Shown in pieces: positions 1-11,514 of a DNA stretch of 64,000 nt. A program made the translations under genes and the position numbers. The notes beneath the pieces were generated by a model. It worked only from the letters and a program-made list of their open reading frames with translations. It was not told the origin of the DNA and ran no database searches. Each line of letters opens with the position of its first letter. Position 1 is the first letter of the stretch. The DNA lies in assembly GCF_902728235.1 (NCBI RefSeq), contig NZ_CACVBO010000001.1:558001-622000 (forward strand), in the 5' to 3' direction. The stretch is from Lentimonas sp. CC4. Lineage in GTDB: Bacteria; Verrucomicrobiota; Verrucomicrobiia; Opitutales; Coraliomargaritaceae.

Positions 1-1761
1 TGCGCGATCCAGATAGACGACGAAGTCCGCGACTCGTGGTGCAAGCTCGGCACGCGCACGATTCATCGGCGCATCGTCTGCATCAAACTTCGCAGCCTCT
101 GCCAATAGTTCCCATGCCACATAAGCATCTCCCTGCTTCAGGGCTTCTTCGCTCTGTGCGACCAGCAAATCAATGGTAGAGACCTGCTCGATCACCTCCA
201 TCAACAAGGGGCGTCGCGCCGAGTCCTCCGCAAGGGCAAAGCCCAAATCCATACGGCGATCATAAATCCCACGATGGTCACCGCGTTTATACAAGTCGTC
301 GAAAATCTGCACACCTTGAGACCCCGCTGTCGCCAGCTTCGTAGTCTCTTGCTGAAATTCGCGGACCGATGGATTCGACGGCCAGATATCAATCGCCGTC
401 TGCAACTCGGCTCGCGCCTTATCAATATCGCCTAAATTACGATACTGCGACGCGGCAAACACCGCCATATCACTCATACTCTTCGCAGTCTCGACACTCG
501 AAAGGACGCGTGTCTTCGGAAAGTCTTTGGCAATCAAGGCAATGCGCTCAGCATATTGCTCCACCCCGTTGTAATCTTTCGCATCCGCCAGCTCGCCCGC
601 TTCCATCATATCTCGATACAAATCCAGTAACGTGCGGCGTTGCTCGACCGGAATCGCATTCAGCGACGGCATAAACTCGCCAAGGAAAAAGGTCTCCTGC
701 AAGCGCTCCAGAGCAATAATCGTGCGCTCCTCTGCATACGCAGTATTCACAGCATCCACACCTTTATTGACATCCGTGACCGCTTCGTTCGCGACGAAGG
801 CCATCATATCAACGGTAAATACCATATCGGTATTCGGGAAAAAGGACTTCAACTCGCCCTTGCCCACTTCGAGTTGTTGCTGTGAACCTTTAAACATTAG
901 CTGGTAAAAGCCAGAGAGCACCAAGGCATGTTGATAACGACGTTGCACGAGGAACGCCACGATTTGGCTCTGCATCTGCAACTTCGCCTGCATGCCAGTC
1001 AACGCAACTTGCCCTTCCATCGCGAGCAGCTTCGCCTCCGTTTCGGCTAAATCCAACGCGCGAAAAGCACCTTCTCCAGCCAAAGCGGCCGTATTCGAGC
1101 TGCCCTTCCCTTTTCCATCTTTCCCAGAAGTCATTCGCACAGATTCTTTCTGTTTCTGCTCCTGAATCTTATCCAAAATCATGGCGCGGTTCGCCACGAC
1201 TTCTTGCTGGTAGCGACGCACGTCAGCCAGCTCACGTTGCGTGAGCGCCGTCCCACGCATTTCCTTACGAATGCGCCATGCGTTAAACACTTGATTCGCC
1301 ACAATCGTGCTATTACCGCCATCACTATCGAAATTGGCCGCACGAAATAGCATCTCCCAAGTCTCGAAGATCGCATCCTCGCTATGATCGCCCATCGCTG
1401 ACAAGCGATCCAAGATGTCGTCCATCAAGCGCGCATAATTCTCCTCTTCCTCAGTCGGCGAAGCTAAAAGAAAACGCTCAAACCGTGCTCGAAACGCACG
1501 TTGATCGGTCAAATTAAAGGTCTTCCCCTTCCAGGCGAAGCTACCGTTCTCGAAATCCATCGAGTCGCTCGATGGATCAAAGGCACGATTCGCCATTTCT
1601 AGGAAGGTATTGCTCTCAAACATCCCACCTGTCGGTGCAGACATACCTGCCGCAGCAGGTGCCGGGCCAGCAGGAGCTGCCGCAGGGGCATAGCCCTGAG
1701 CAAACGAAGTGACCTGAGCGGCCACCAGACAAAGACTAATACTTGCGCAAACTTTCAACAT
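1..1761 (-). CDS. large secreted protein of unknown function, truncated by the window edge
   Basis: An open frame runs from an ATG at 1759-1761 leftwards through all 587 codons to position 1 without a stop, so the C-terminus lies outside the window. Residues 1-22 form a signal peptide ([15 protein letters not shown], cleavage after SFAQ), followed by an Ala/Pro/Gly-rich linker to about residue 45. The remainder is acidic and helical, with segments such as [17 protein letters not shown] that look like TPR-type helix pairs. Its start overlaps the end of the upstream lipoprotein gene by 26 bp, so it is the third gene of an ABC exporter-lipoprotein-this gene operon. A periplasmic or envelope scaffold role is inference; no enzyme motif is visible. 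Confidence 0.8.
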   Translation of the reverse strand, partial: MLKVCASISLCLVAAQVTSFAQGYAPAAAPAGPAPAAAGMSAPTGGMFESNTFLEMANRAFDPSSDSMDFENGSFAWKGKTFNLTDQRAFRARFERFLLASPTEEEENYARLMDDILDRLSAMGDHSEDAIFETWEMLFRAANFDSDGGNSTIVANQVFNAWRIRKEMRGTALTQRELADVRRYQQEVVANRAMILDKIQEQKQKESVRMTSGKDGKGKGSSNTAALAGEGAFRALDLAETEAKLLAMEGQVALTGMQAKLQMQSQIVAFLVQRRYQHALVLSGFYQLMFKGSQQQLEVGKGELKSFFPNTDMVFTVDMMAFVANEAVTDVNKGVDAVNTAYAEERTIIALERLQETFFLGEFMPSLNAIPVEQRRTLLDLYRDMMEAGELADAKDYNGVEQYAERIALIAKDFPKTRVLSSVETAKSMSDMAVFAASQYRNLGDIDKARAELQTAIDIWPSNPSVREFQQETTKLATAGSQGVQIFDDLYKRGDHRGIYDRRMDLGFALAEDSARRPLLMEVIEQVSTIDLLVAQSEEALKQGDAYVAWELLAEAAKFDADDAPMNRARAELAPRVADFVVYLDRA

Positions 1762-2128
1762 AGATCAGCCCTCCTTCTTCGATTCTGGCACGCATTTCAT
1801 AACGCTGCCCAATATGTAAATTACCACCCACATCATCCGGCACAAACACCGGCAAGCGCGAACCACCGCTCTCAGGCACCACTGCCAAGATACGACCAAC
1901 GCCCTTCTCCCACTGCACCTGCGAGTCAATCTGCGCGCGGATCGTGTAAGTATTGCCCAGGAAATCTCCTGGCTTCTTCATGTAACTCTCCGTCGGTAGC
2001 ACTTCGAGATCAGAAAATTTGTCACCACACCCACTGGTCAGGGCGAGCGCGAGAAACGAAAAGATAACTGACACGCCGATCCATATCGACGTGGGCTTTC
2101 GGTGCATTGGGTAGTTCAACTGGGGCAT
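1736..2128 (-). CDS. small lipoprotein
   Basis: This 130-aa protein has a lipoprotein signal peptide: a basic start (MHRK), a hydrophobic run and the lipobox LTSGC, so the mature protein would be lipid-anchored at the Cys. The mature part is about 95 residues and beta-rich, ending in Y-V-E-S-L. An internal ATG at 2107 (MHRK) gives a more typical signal peptide and may be the true start. It lies 43 bp after the ABC exporter gene and overlaps the next gene, so the three are probably co-transcribed. An OB-fold-like small envelope protein is possible. The function is not recognised. Confidence 0.75.
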   Translation of the reverse strand: MPQLNYPMHRKPTSIWIGVSVIFSFLALALTSGCGDKFSDLEVLPTESYMKKPGDFLGNTYTIRAQIDSQVQWEKGVGRILAVVPESGGSRLPVFVPDDVGGNLHIGQRYEMRARIEEGGLIYVESLRKY

Positions 2129-2171
2129 AAGACCGTGTATCCGTATTTGATTAAAATTGTTTCAAAGAGGG

Positions 2172-3833
2172 TTAAGTCACACGTTTTTTGTGGCAACCCC
2201 AAAACACTAACGCCGCACCGACGCAGAAATGCACACATAGCACTCCTCCTGCCAAAATCGGGCTGGGGATCATCTCTGAGGATTCGAGTCGATACGCATC
2301 GTAAAAGCGCGAATCAATCATCGAGCCAAAATACCCGGCCCATCCCCAATACGCATTGATAAATGGGCGACAGACCCAGACCAACACTTCTGGCAACGCC
2401 AGCACCACCCCTGAGAGTGGCAGCTGAAAGCCGACCAAATACACCGACAGCAGCGACGCCTTATCCGCCGAACTAAAAATCGCGGAAAATGCCAAACACA
2501 CCGCAGTCATCGACACACAGCTCAACATCAACACCAAGGCCTGCGGCAACAAGGGGCCAGGAAACTGACAAACATATTTCACAAACAGCGTCATCCATAG
2601 CCCCTGCCCAATCGCCACTGCTGACGTAAAAATCAGCTTACTCGTGGCATACGACCTAGGCCGCAACCCCGCGAAGCGCTCTTTCTCATACAGATTACGT
2701 TCGCCGGCGATCTCACGCGCGCCATTATTACTGCCCATCAGCGTCAGCAAAATCACTTGAAACAAAATCAAGCCCGTCACCAACGATGCCGACTCCAGCG
2801 CATCGATCCGGTAACGCAAATTCTCCTGCGCCTGCTCGACAAACCCGCTCGATCCACTCATCGCAAGCCCGCGTAGTTGTGGTAAGCCATCCATCGCAAA
2901 AATCGTCACCAGCAGCGGAAAGCCGATCGTAATGCCCAGCGTAAGCAACCAATAGCCCTTGTCTCGCTTGAACAGCAACGCTCGTCGCTTCAACAACGTC
3001 CAGATCTGATTTAGCGCACTAGGCAATGGCGGGGCCACTACTGGCGCAGCCTCAAAGCCAGCATTCGCCTCTTTCGCTTCATCTGTTTCGCTCCAGCGCT
3101 CACGCCAAGATTCGATCGGGTGCTCGTTCAATTTATCGTAGAGGTGCAGCGCATCCGGAATCTCAAAATACTCCAGTAGTGCCTCTAAAGACCCCTGAAA
3201 CACCACCGCGCCTTCAAACACCACCGTGATCCAATCAAAGAAGTCCAACTTCGCCAGATTGTGAATAATGCAGAGAAAGGTCTTCTCACGCTCATCGCGC
3301 AAGCGCTGCAACATCGTCAGGATCTGATCTTCCGAACGCGGATCCAGCCCACTGGTCACCTCGTCGCACACCATACATTGCGGATCACCGACCAGTTCCA
3401 GACCAAGCCCAAGACGGCGCAACTGGCCTCCACTCAGACTGCCGACCCGCTTATCGCGGTGCATATCCAAACCAATACGCTTTAAAATTTCTTCCAGCCT
3501 CGATTCTTTCGCAGCAATATCAACGACGCACAAATCCAGCGCATACTTGAGCGCTTCCCCTACGCTTAAGCGCTCTTGAGCGATACTGAATTGCGGCACA
3601 AATGCCAATTTCCCACGCAACGCCTCGCTATTGGCCACTGGCTCGCCCGCCATAAACACTTCGCCCACTCGGGACGAGAGACCGAGCATCGCACGCACTA
3701 AAGTCGTCTTACCGCAGCCCGACGGACCAATCACCGCATTCAGTGCTTTGGGTTTAAAACGCGCGGTCGCACGATCTAAAATTCGTGTTCCGCCAGGAGT
3801 AAGTTCGACTGAGAGTTCTTTACAGGAGAGCAT
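2172..3833 (-). CDS. ABCG-type ABC transporter, fused ATPase and permease
   Basis: This is a 553-aa half-transporter with the ATPase domain first (about 1-235) and an ABC-2 membrane domain after it (about 285-550). Walker A is GPSGCGKTT at residues 36-44, the signature is LSGGQLRRL, and Walker B is [12 protein letters not shown]. The membrane half shows about six hydrophobic segments, including one that reads [17 protein letters not shown]. This N-to-C arrangement matches the ABCG/White subfamily, which works as a dimer. The substrate cannot be read from the sequence. The downstream lipoprotein and secreted protein suggest an envelope-export system, which is inference. Confidence 0.88.
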   Translation of the reverse strand: MLSCKELSVELTPGGTRILDRATARFKPKALNAVIGPSGCGKTTLVRAMLGLSSRVGEVFMAGEPVANSEALRGKLAFVPQFSIAQERLSVGEALKYALDLCVVDIAAKESRLEEILKRIGLDMHRDKRVGSLSGGQLRRLGLGLELVGDPQCMVCDEVTSGLDPRSEDQILTMLQRLRDEREKTFLCIIHNLAKLDFFDWITVVFEGAVVFQGSLEALLEYFEIPDALHLYDKLNEHPIESWRERWSETDEAKEANAGFEAAPVVAPPLPSALNQIWTLLKRRALLFKRDKGYWLLTLGITIGFPLLVTIFAMDGLPQLRGLAMSGSSGFVEQAQENLRYRIDALESASLVTGLILFQVILLTLMGSNNGAREIAGERNLYEKERFAGLRPRSYATSKLIFTSAVAIGQGLWMTLFVKYVCQFPGPLLPQALVLMLSCVSMTAVCLAFSAIFSSADKASLLSVYLVGFQLPLSGVVLALPEVLVWVCRPFINAYWGWAGYFGSMIDSRFYDAYRLESSEMIPSPILAGGVLCVHFCVGAALVFWGCHKKRVT

Positions 3834-3942
3834 TAATTGAAAGGGTAATACGTCGCTTCATTCAAAAAGTTGCAACTCGCGGCCAAATGAAGTGAAACAA
3901 ATAAACTTTGCACACGATAGAAAGGCCAGCACTTTGATCCCT

Positions 3943-4578
3943 ATGAATACTTTATCGAAACAACTCTTCGCAGCTCTACTCCTCTGCTGCGTTGCATCCT
4001 CACTGAGCGCCGTATCCGTTAGTTCCAACGCCATCGCCAACAAGGCACTATTCGGCATTACCTTTCCTGCCGACAGCAAAGAGTATTATGGTAAAGAAGC
4101 CGCCATTCACTCGATTTCGAAGCAGGAATACATCACGTCAGGATTTCGCGTGGTCGAAATTAACATCGTAACCGCAGGCAGCGGCCTACTCCGCATCTAC
4201 CACAGCCGCGCGCTCAAGCTCGGCGAGCTCCAAGCAGCGATGGACGATGGCGCAGCGGCCGCAGGCGTGCCCTCCACACTACAGCGCTCCCCCGTCCCCC
4301 CCGGCGTGCAGGAGATGGCAGACCGGGCAAGCGGCGTCGTCGAGGCGATGACCAGCGACACTGTGATGAAGGAATACCCACTCGCAACGCACGCACGCAC
4401 CATCGAATATCGCGTGCAAACACGCAGCGAACTCCTCGACCTTTTTGACGAGCTACAAAAACACTGGCTCAAAGAACCTGCCTTCTATGAGAGTGGCCAA
4501 ATCGTAGACGAAGACGAAGCCACCAGCAGTAAAATGGAGCCACGCAGCCTCGGCGGCACGCGTTTTATCGTGGAGTAG
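3943..4578 (+). CDS. secreted protein of unknown function
   Basis: The frame is open from 3892, but the ATG at 3943 gives a clean signal peptide (MNTLSKQLFAALLLCCVASSLSA), so it is preferred; the protein is then 211 aa. The mature region has no recognised catalytic motif. It carries an acidic C-terminus (DEDEATSSKMEPR) and a helical middle part. It is divergent from the ABC operon and stands alone. Secretion is supported by sequence; the role is unknown. Confidence 0.7.
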   Translation: MNTLSKQLFAALLLCCVASSLSAVSVSSNAIANKALFGITFPADSKEYYGKEAAIHSISKQEYITSGFRVVEINIVTAGSGLLRIYHSRALKLGELQAAMDDGAAAAGVPSTLQRSPVPPGVQEMADRASGVVEAMTSDTVMKEYPLATHARTIEYRVQTRSELLDLFDELQKHWLKEPAFYESGQIVDEDEATSSKMEPRSLGGTRFIVE

Positions 4579-4656
4579 CACAGGAGTATGGACACTCCAG
4601 TCCATCAACAAAAAACACAGGGAACGTAGCGACGTCCCCCGCGCCGAGCACTAGCC

Positions 4657-4682
4657 GTGAAACAGACATTCCTGTCTGTCAC
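4657..4682. repeat. solo REP half-element
   Basis: The hairpin ACAGACA-TTCC-TGTCTGT, flanked by GTGA and CAC, is identical to the left arm of the 91-nt elements at 35754, 36518 and 38451, but no right arm follows. It sits between two convergent genes, a common REP location. Confidence 0.75.
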
Positions 4683-4710
4683 AGTGCACAAGTCCCAAGC
4701 AACCACCCGC

Positions 4711-6354
4711 CTACTCCGCTTCGCAGAGTGTTTTGATTCCGCGTAGGTCTAGCTTTCCAGTCGCCAAAGCGGGGATCTCATCCACACGCTTGATCACCTT
4801 CGGCACCCAAAGGTTCGAATAGCCGGCCTCCGACAACTTCGCACGCACGTCCGACAGCTCCAGATCCATCACCGACAACAATACCAAAGCCTCGCCCTTA
4901 GCCGCGTCGGGACGAGAGCCCACCGCAAGCATCGGCACTTCCGAATTGAGCAAGCCAAAGGCTTCAACCAAAGCTTGTTCGACGGTGCCATGCGGCACCA
5001 TCTCCCCTGCTATCTTAGAGAAACGCGACAGACGGCCTTCGATAAACAGGTAGCCCTCGTCATCAAACCGAGCCAGGTCGCCGGTAATAAACCAGCCATC
5101 ATCCATCACCTCAGCAGTGCGTTCGGAATCATTCAAATAACCTCCGAAGATATTAGGCCCTTTCAACAACAACAGGCCCACATCAGTAACAGGCAACGGC
5201 TCCATGGTATCCGGATTTAGAATACGCGCAGCATGCCCAGGCATCAGTAAGCCAACCGACCCGCGCTTCGCGCCATTCGCCTCACTCTGCACATACGAAA
5301 ACCCTTCAGGCGTATGCGGGAGATTGATACTCACCACAGGCGAAGTCTCAGTCAGGCCGTAACCTTCAAGATATAAACCACCAAAACGCTCTTCCCACAG
5401 CTCGGCAAAACCAGATGGGGTCTTTTCTGCACCAGTAATTGCATACTTTAGAGACTTCAACTTCTCTGGCGCAACATGCCGTATGTAAGGCTTAAAGAAA
5501 GTCGGCGTGCCGATCAGAATCGTCGCGGACTCTGCCTCAATGGCCTCAGCCACTTTCTTAAACTCTAACGGCGACGGAACTGTCACCACCGCGCAGCCAC
5601 GTAATAATGGATACCACAGCGTAACGGTAAATCCAAAGCTATGAAAGATCGGTAAGTTCGCGATAATTTTGTCATCCACTGGCAACAGCCGAGTCGCATC
5701 AATTTGTAAACAATTCCCCAAAATGTTACGATGCGTCAGCACGACACCCTTGGGTTCACCAGAACTACCACTGGTGAACAGCAACCCCGCCTCGGTATCG
5801 CCACCAACGGAGGGCACCTTAAGCAATTTGGCCAAGACCTTCGCAGGCGTCGCCTTAATAGCAGTCAACATCGCAATGGTCTTTGCTTTGGGCAAGCGCT
5901 TCAACTCCTCGACCAGATCCACCACGCCTGCCTCTGGCCACGGAAAGTTCGGGATTTTCGCACGCATACGCTCCGTGCTCAAAATACAATCGATGTCCGC
6001 ACGCGCCAAACAAGCCTCAGAACTGGCAGGCCCTAGCGTGAAGTTTAAATTCACCGGCACCTTTCCCGCAAACACCACTGCTAGGTTTGCGATATAACCA
6101 CCGATGCCTGGTGGAAATAAAATCCCCACACGCTTCTTATTCGTCCACTCCAGCAAGCGACGTGACATCATCCAAGACAGCGCCAACAGAAACCCAGACT
6201 TCATCTCACGCCGTTTCAAAGTGCGATCAATGACGAGCACCCGGCTAGGGTGCTTCGCCAATGCGATAAAACTTTCCCACGCTAAATGACTGTTCAACTC
6301 AGGCCGCGCCTGAAATTCACCTTCGCCGAAGTCTAACAGTGTCAAATCACTCAT
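4711..6354 (-). CDS. AMP-dependent acyl-ACP/acyl-CoA synthetase, Aas C-terminal type
   Basis: This 547-aa adenylate-forming enzyme has the P-loop motif [20 protein letters not shown], the A5 motif [10 protein letters not shown], the A7 motif [11 protein letters not shown] and a closing lysine motif [11 protein letters not shown]. The stretch [17 protein letters not shown] closely follows the ligase half of bifunctional Aas (2-acyl-glycerophosphoethanolamine acyltransferase/acyl-ACP synthetase); no acyltransferase half is present. It would activate fatty acids with ATP and load them on ACP or CoA for phospholipid recycling. The gene starts 18 bp after obg in the same direction. An OleC identity was considered, but the Aas-like motif argues against it. 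Confidence 0.85.
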   Translation of the reverse strand: MSDLTLLDFGEGEFQARPELNSHLAWESFIALAKHPSRVLVIDRTLKRREMKSGFLLALSWMMSRRLLEWTNKKRVGILFPPGIGGYIANLAVVFAGKVPVNLNFTLGPASSEACLARADIDCILSTERMRAKIPNFPWPEAGVVDLVEELKRLPKAKTIAMLTAIKATPAKVLAKLLKVPSVGGDTEAGLLFTSGSSGEPKGVVLTHRNILGNCLQIDATRLLPVDDKIIANLPIFHSFGFTVTLWYPLLRGCAVVTVPSPLEFKKVAEAIEAESATILIGTPTFFKPYIRHVAPEKLKSLKYAITGAEKTPSGFAELWEERFGGLYLEGYGLTETSPVVSINLPHTPEGFSYVQSEANGAKRGSVGLLMPGHAARILNPDTMEPLPVTDVGLLLLKGPNIFGGYLNDSERTAEVMDDGWFITGDLARFDDEGYLFIEGRLSRFSKIAGEMVPHGTVEQALVEAFGLLNSEVPMLAVGSRPDAAKGEALVLLSVMDLELSDVRAKLSEAGYSNLWVPKVIKRVDEIPALATGKLDLRGIKTLCEAE

Positions 6355-6372
6355 GGGGGTAGTAAATGTCGC

Positions 6373-7407
6373 TTAGTAGTCGCCGTCCTCTTCTTCAAGC
6401 TCCGCCTCAGCTTTCCGCACTTCAAGAACAGCCTTCAATAAGTCTGCCTTCAGCTCCTCAAAACCTTCATCGGAAACGCAAGAAATGGCATGCACCTTGC
6501 CCTTAAACTTCTTCTTAAAGATCTTCAAGTTTTCGGCAGCATTCGGCTCATCCATCTTATTGGCAGCCACTAGCTCGGGCTTCTTGATCAAACCTGGCAT
6601 GTAAAGTTTCAGCTCGTTAACCAAGACGCGGAAGTCAGAAATCGGCTCACGCCCATCCGTGCCTTCCATATCCAACATGATCAATAGCACCTTGCAGCGC
6701 TCCACGTGTTTAAGGAAACGGTGCCCAAGGCCACGATTTTCACTCGCGCCTTCGATCAGACCAGGAATATCCGCCACAGTAATCCGTTCGAATTGCTCGG
6801 GGAACTCCAACACACCGACCGTAGGAAACATAGTGGTGAACGGATACGCGCCGGTCTTCGGATGCGCATTGGTGATCATATTCAAAAAAGTCGATTTACC
6901 GGCGTTCGGAAATCCGATCAAACCGACGTCCGCAATCGTCTTCACGACCAGACGATATTCGCCCTCTTCACCTGGCTTACCGAGTGTGAACTGACGTGGC
7001 GCCTGATTGGTTGAAGACTTAAAGGCCTCATTGCCTTTACCGCCCCAACCGCCTTCGAGTAGCAGAACTTGCTCACCATGCTCTAACACCTCGGCTACGA
7101 CTTCTTCGGTTTCTCGATCAATGACCACTGTGCCAACTGGCACCTTCAGAATGACATCTGCTCCATTCGCACCATGCTGATCGCTACCACGACCGGGCTC
7201 GCCGTTCTTAGCTTTCCAGCCCGGCTTATAGTGATAATCAGTCAAATCCGCGATATTGGTATCCGCAATGATATAGACAGCGCCACCACGTCCACCATTA
7301 CCGCCATCAGGTCCTCCCTTGGGCTCGTATTTACCGCGCCGAAAACTAAAGCAGCCATCGCCACCATTACCTGCCTTGAAATTCACCTTTACCTCGTCGT
7401 AAAACAT
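6373..7407 (-). CDS. obg: GTPase Obg/CgtA
   Basis: This is a 344-aa Obg-family GTPase. The glycine-rich Obg fold covers about 1-157 ([28 protein letters not shown]). The G domain follows, with G1 GFPNAGKST at 165-173, G2 around AYPFTT, G3 DIPGLIEGA and G4 NKMD. After about residue 330 there is only a short acidic tail ([11 protein letters not shown]), so the OCT domain of some Obg proteins is absent. Obg acts in late 50S ribosome assembly and stress signalling. It is followed 18 bp later by the acyl-ACP synthetase gene. Confidence 0.97.
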   Translation of the reverse strand: MFYDEVKVNFKAGNGGDGCFSFRRGKYEPKGGPDGGNGGRGGAVYIIADTNIADLTDYHYKPGWKAKNGEPGRGSDQHGANGADVILKVPVGTVVIDRETEEVVAEVLEHGEQVLLLEGGWGGKGNEAFKSSTNQAPRQFTLGKPGEEGEYRLVVKTIADVGLIGFPNAGKSTFLNMITNAHPKTGAYPFTTMFPTVGVLEFPEQFERITVADIPGLIEGASENRGLGHRFLKHVERCKVLLIMLDMEGTDGREPISDFRVLVNELKLYMPGLIKKPELVAANKMDEPNAAENLKIFKKKFKGKVHAISCVSDEGFEELKADLLKAVLEVRKAEAELEEEDGDY

Positions 7408-7519
7408 GCACCCTTCTCTTCCGACTCTCAGAGCATTGCAACCTCATTTAACTAAGCACCGCTCAAAGCAGCTTTATCCATAGACTTGACCCCCACCCAC
7501 GACGGCCTTTTCTAGCCAG

Positions 7520-8458
7520 ATGCCTACTAACGAAATAGTCGCCGTCATCGATGTTGGCAGCAATTCCATCAAGCTCCTCGTCGCAAAACCAGGCGCGACC
7601 GCAGGCAGCGTCGAAACCATTTTTACCGAGACGATTGAGACGCGTATCAGCAGCGGCATCAGTCAAGCGCTCCCCAGCCTCAGTGAGAGCTCAATGGCTG
7701 CTGGGTGCAACACGATCACCGAACTAGCCCGTCTCGCCCAAGGCTACCAACCGAAAACAATCCGAATCGTCGCAACCAGCGCCGTGCGCGATGCCACCAA
7801 CGCGGTCCAGTTCATCGAGTTAGTCAACGATGCCACCGGCATTGAGATTCAGACGCTTTCCGGACACGAAGAAGCGACCTACATCGGGAAAGGCCTAGGC
7901 TGCGATCCGAAAATTTCAGGCACAAAGAGCTTCATCCAAATGGATATCGGCGGCGGCAGCCTCGAACTCATCCACTTTAACCACGGCACAATCGACCAGG
8001 CGCTCTCGTTACAGCTCGGAGCCGTGCGTCTCACCGAGCAATTCATCTCAGACCGCGATGCCGCAATCTCAGCCGAGACCGAAGCATCAATCGAAGCCCA
8101 CGTCCGAGAGACACTCAAGGCCAGCGGCTTCAGTTTCGAGCCATGCGCCGCCCCATTGATCGTCACAGGAGGCGCATTCACCGTCACACGCGCAGTGCTC
8201 GCCTCACAGATCGGGCAGACAATCGATGATCGCTCGCCGGTATTGCACCAACAAGAAATCACTCAACTCAAATCCAAGCTCATGCAACTGCCGCTGCACG
8301 AACGCATGGCAGTGCCTCACCTTCCCGCAACGCGAGCCGACATCATACCCGCAGCATTAATCACGATAGACACCGTGCTCGATCACGCCGCCCGCGACAC
8401 CGTCACGCACTCATTTTACAATCTACGCTACGGCATCGCCGCAGAGCTTCTCAGCTAA
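7520..8458 (+). CDS. Ppx/GppA family phosphatase (exopolyphosphatase-like)
   Basis: This is a 312-aa member of the ASKHA fold. Phosphate-1 is [16 protein letters not shown] near the N-terminus, phosphate-2 is [12 protein letters not shown] around residue 140, and an adenosine-type glycine motif VTGGAFTV follows. The length fits the short bacterial Ppx/GppA forms without the HD domain. It would hydrolyse inorganic polyphosphate and/or pppGpp; the sequence cannot separate the two. Its end overlaps the convergent transposase gene by 8 bp. Confidence 0.9.
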   Translation: MPTNEIVAVIDVGSNSIKLLVAKPGATAGSVETIFTETIETRISSGISQALPSLSESSMAAGCNTITELARLAQGYQPKTIRIVATSAVRDATNAVQFIELVNDATGIEIQTLSGHEEATYIGKGLGCDPKISGTKSFIQMDIGGGSLELIHFNHGTIDQALSLQLGAVRLTEQFISDRDAAISAETEASIEAHVRETLKASGFSFEPCAAPLIVTGGAFTVTRAVLASQIGQTIDDRSPVLHQQEITQLKSKLMQLPLHERMAVPHLPATRADIIPAALITIDTVLDHAARDTVTHSFYNLRYGIAAELLS

Positions 8459-9440
8459 ACACTCGCCGACGAAGACCTTGGATCACGGCAAGACCGCCCC
8501 AAGCCGAACCACGCATCTCATTCACCTTCGGAGGGTGCTTACGACCCCGCTCGTGTTGCCAAGCAGTTGTAAAGCCCCGAACGAACTCCGAAGAGCCGAG
8601 GATCGCACCATCCGTGAAATACCGAACTCGGCAGCGCAGCATGACTGATTTCGACAATTCCCCATCGTCTTCCTCTAGAACTTTTAGCGCTCGTTTACGC
8701 GTCATCTCAGACGAGCCGCCATCAGACGCATGCTTACCAAAGATAAGCATACGATGAGCGCTCAACGCCAAATCGGCCTTCTTCGCTCCCGAGTCATGCC
8801 ACACTTGAATCAAGCCAGCCTTCGCGGCCGGCACTCCCGCAACCGCTTCCGCATAGCCACAGAACCGATAATCCTTCGGATCATTGACCAGCCCCGCTCG
8901 CACCGGGTTCAAGTCAATATAGGCGGCCATCGTTTGGAGAGGATTGCCCTCCCCCTCGACCAGCACTGACTTAAAGCGCTCCGCCCACAAAGTGCCATAG
9001 CGCTTATTTGTTCGATTATACCAGACAGAAAAGCGCTGCTTCACTGCCTTCATAAACTCAGAGACATCTCCCATCCGCGCCAATAATTTACGACGAATCA
9101 ACACTGCCTCATCACCATCGGCCTGAAGGTCAGCCTTCATCAATTCAGCAGACGCCGCCTGATACTTAGTAGGCTTCGGATACAGCACCTGGTAGCGACG
9201 CATCAGTTCTCGGTCCGAAACTGCCCCTCCATCCGGCACACGCAGTAAGACATGAAAATGGTTCGACATGACACAGTATGTCATCACCTCCACACCACAG
9301 AAGTCAGCGACCTGCCAAATCATCTTTCGCAGCATTTCCTTTTCGCGATCATGAAAAAGCAACTCACCGTTCACAGTGCGTGTCATGCAGTGGTATACCG
9401 CACTACTGCCATCTCTTACTTTGATCCTTCGGCTTCGCAT
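8451..9440 (-). CDS. REP-associated/IS200-like Y1 transposase
   Basis: This 329-aa protein has a Y1 HUH transposase domain: the metal-binding HxH is in [15 protein letters not shown] and the tyrosine region is in [17 protein letters not shown], followed by [13 protein letters not shown], which is typical of RAYT-type enzymes. The domain is longer than usual and carries an extra C-terminal part of about 130 residues ([17 protein letters not shown]) that may be a DNA-binding region. No terminal repeats are visible at its edges, so it is probably a domesticated or RAYT copy rather than a complete insertion sequence. Confidence 0.85.
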   Translation of the reverse strand: MRSRRIKVRDGSSAVYHCMTRTVNGELLFHDREKEMLRKMIWQVADFCGVEVMTYCVMSNHFHVLLRVPDGGAVSDRELMRRYQVLYPKPTKYQAASAELMKADLQADGDEAVLIRRKLLARMGDVSEFMKAVKQRFSVWYNRTNKRYGTLWAERFKSVLVEGEGNPLQTMAAYIDLNPVRAGLVNDPKDYRFCGYAEAVAGVPAAKAGLIQVWHDSGAKKADLALSAHRMLIFGKHASDGGSSEMTRKRALKVLEEDDGELSKSVMLRCRVRYFTDGAILGSSEFVRGFTTAWQHERGRKHPPKVNEMRGSAWGGLAVIQGLRRRVFS

Positions 9441-9617
9441 TCTTCAAAACAGCATACATCTAAAATTCATCCCAAATCAAGTTTATTTAGTCTGTCCCTG
9501 AATATTTGGATATCGATTGGGTTCACTTGGACATCGCCGAGCTACATGCATAAACCTAGATTCAGGAGTCAGAAGTTAGTCCTTGTTTATGAGACCCTTA
9601 CGAACGTATTCGCTGCT

Positions 9618-9676
9618 GCCTACCGAGCGCAGCGACACTTTATTATGCCCTTGGGTGCAACCGAAGGGCGAAGCCA
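9618..9676. repeat. 59-nt dispersed repeat, copy 1
   Basis: The segment starting GCCTACCGAGCGCAGCGACA is identical to 47704-47762 at 58 of 59 positions by eye. The copy at 47704 continues into a perfect 13-bp hairpin arm, whereas this copy diverges at that point and is therefore a damaged version. Confidence 0.8.
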
Positions 9677-9739
9677 TTTGGCGAATCGGAGATTCTTCAA
9701 ATGGCACTGATATTCAGACCCTAACTACTCTTTTTAGCA

Positions 9740-9778
9740 TAAAAAAGCCAGCACCACACATGACATGCGACGCTGGCT
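9740..9778 (-). terminator. rho-independent terminator of der
   Basis: Read on the minus strand, the stem AGCCAGC/GCTGGCT encloses a loop of about 19 nt and is followed by TTTTTT. It lies about 20 bp after the der stop codon. Confidence 0.85.
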
Positions 9779-9798
9779 GATGAGAAACTAAAATCAGG

Positions 9799-11361
9799 CT
9801 ACTTCTTACCTCGCTTATTGTGATCCGCCTTCTGTTGTGTGATCTTCGCACGGCGTTCTGGATGCTTCTTATCGAGCTTCGCGGCGTCTGGGCCCATCTT
9901 ACGCAGACGTGCCTTGCGCTGTAGGTCATCACTCTGACGGTGTGCGTGCTCTGCGGCACCCTCCTCATCTTCGTAGCGGCGCTCTTTGCCAACTAGGTCG
10001 AAACGAACTGGGCAACCGCTGAGACGGAATTCGTGGATAATCGCCTTCTCCAAATAACGACGATACGCAGGATCGAGGCGCTCGATACGATTACAGAAGA
10101 AGCGAATACGTAGCGGACGTGAGCCGGTTTGAGTCGCGTAGAATACCTTGAAACGCTTGGTGCCAACAACCTTCGGAGAACGTGCTTCGAAGAGTGCTTC
10201 GAGCAGGCCATTCAACTTGCCTGTCGGGATCTTCATATCGAGCGTTGCAGAAATTGCCGCGGCAGTTTCGAGCATCGATTCAATACGAAAGCCAGTCTCT
10301 GCTGAAACAAAGAGCACAGGCGGATCTGGAAGGAAGAACATCTCCTTGCGAAGCGACTTCTCATACGACTCGAGGAAATGCTTGAGCGACTTGAAACCTT
10401 CGATCGGCTCACGCTCCCACTGCTCAATAATGAGATCCCACTTATTGACGACAATCACCAGCGCACGACCAGCGTCGAGCACCGAGCCAGCGAGCACCTG
10501 ATCTTGCTTGGTCACACCTGCAACCGCATCTATCACAAGAAAGACAACGTCAGAGGACTCCATCGCATGCTGTGTGCGAACCGTGGAGAAAAACTCTACA
10601 GGACTATCCACTTTGCTCTTACCACGCAGACCTGCGGTGTCGGCCATGCGGAATTTCAAAATCTCGCCGTCCTTGTGCTTATAATCCAGGTCAAGCTCCA
10701 CCGCATCACGGGTGGTGCCAGCGACGTCGCTCACGATCAAACGTGTCGAGTTAAGCAGGCGGTTACCGATAGAGGATTTACCCACATTCGGGCGCCCCAT
10801 CAGAGAAATGCGAATACGCTTCGAATCAGCTGGCGCTCCTTCTTCAGGCTCTACCTTCTCACCAAGCTTTTCCTTCGTCGCAGCCAACAAATCAGAGATA
10901 CCACGGCCGTGCTCCGCAGAGACTGTCATCGCATCGCCCAAGCCGAGGCGTAAAAACTCAAATGCATCGTCTTCGAGGTCTTCAGAGTCTGCCTTATTAG
11001 CAACAAGGATCACTTGCTTGCCAAAACGACGGAGCTTCGCGGCGACGATTTCATCCAACGCAGTGATGCCCTCACGGACATCTACTACGAACAACACAAC
11101 GGACGATGCCTGAATTGCAAAGTCTACTTGCTGCTCGGCTGCATCTGAAATTTTCTTGGCAGTCATCTCGATCTCCATGCCGAGACCGCCAGTATCAAGG
11201 AGCACAAAATCGTCATCGACCTCGGCAGAGATCAGGTCACGCGTCACTCCGGGCATATCATGCACGATGGACAAGCGACGCCCACAAAGCCTGTTGAAAA
11301 GACGGCTTTTTCCGACATTGGGACGGCCAACGAGGGCCACGGTTCTGGATGAATCGATCAT
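9799..11361 (-). CDS. der: ribosome-assembly GTPase Der (EngA)
   Basis: This 520-aa protein has the two tandem G domains unique to Der: GRPNVGKS at about 12-19 with DTGGLG, and GRPNVGKSS near 190 with DTAGLRGKSK and NKWD. A KH-like domain follows. About 60 residues after the KH domain form a highly basic tail (RRYEDEEGAAEHAHRQSD, then Lys/Arg-rich to KRGKK), longer than in the E. coli protein. Der works in 50S subunit maturation. A clear terminator follows the gene. Confidence 0.97.
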   Translation of the reverse strand: MIDSSRTVALVGRPNVGKSRLFNRLCGRRLSIVHDMPGVTRDLISAEVDDDFVLLDTGGLGMEIEMTAKKISDAAEQQVDFAIQASSVVLFVVDVREGITALDEIVAAKLRRFGKQVILVANKADSEDLEDDAFEFLRLGLGDAMTVSAEHGRGISDLLAATKEKLGEKVEPEEGAPADSKRIRISLMGRPNVGKSSIGNRLLNSTRLIVSDVAGTTRDAVELDLDYKHKDGEILKFRMADTAGLRGKSKVDSPVEFFSTVRTQHAMESSDVVFLVIDAVAGVTKQDQVLAGSVLDAGRALVIVVNKWDLIIEQWEREPIEGFKSLKHFLESYEKSLRKEMFFLPDPPVLFVSAETGFRIESMLETAAAISATLDMKIPTGKLNGLLEALFEARSPKVVGTKRFKVFYATQTGSRPLRIRFFCNRIERLDPAYRRYLEKAIIHEFRLSGCPVRFDLVGKERRYEDEEGAAEHAHRQSDDLQRKARLRKMGPDAAKLDKKHPERRAKITQQKADHNKRGKK

Positions 11362-11514
11362 TTTTTAAAAGAGAGTTGAGCTCAGGAATTAGAGTTCAAG
11401 AAGCTAGGAATATAGTGAAACATGCGTTCCTGTCTACGCTTGAAGCGAGATAGAAGGAAGCACGACAAAGCAAAGCCGAGTTGGAATGCTCTAGTAATGA
11501 ATAACTTACAAGGC

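Larger units (their letters stand above)
9441..9798. other. intergenic region with dispersed repeat and der terminator
   Basis: This 358-bp stretch has no gene. It holds a 59-nt repeat shared with 47704-47762, a second hairpin (GCCATTTG/CAAATGGC) and the fragment CTAACTACTCTTTTT that recurs near 44905 and 47790. The terminator of der lies at its right end. Confidence 0.6.

Noticed and set aside
4711-6354. AMP ligase as OleC partner of the oleA-oleB pair
   Set aside because: It is 10 kb away and its [12 protein letters not shown] motif matches the Aas acyl-ACP synthetase type.
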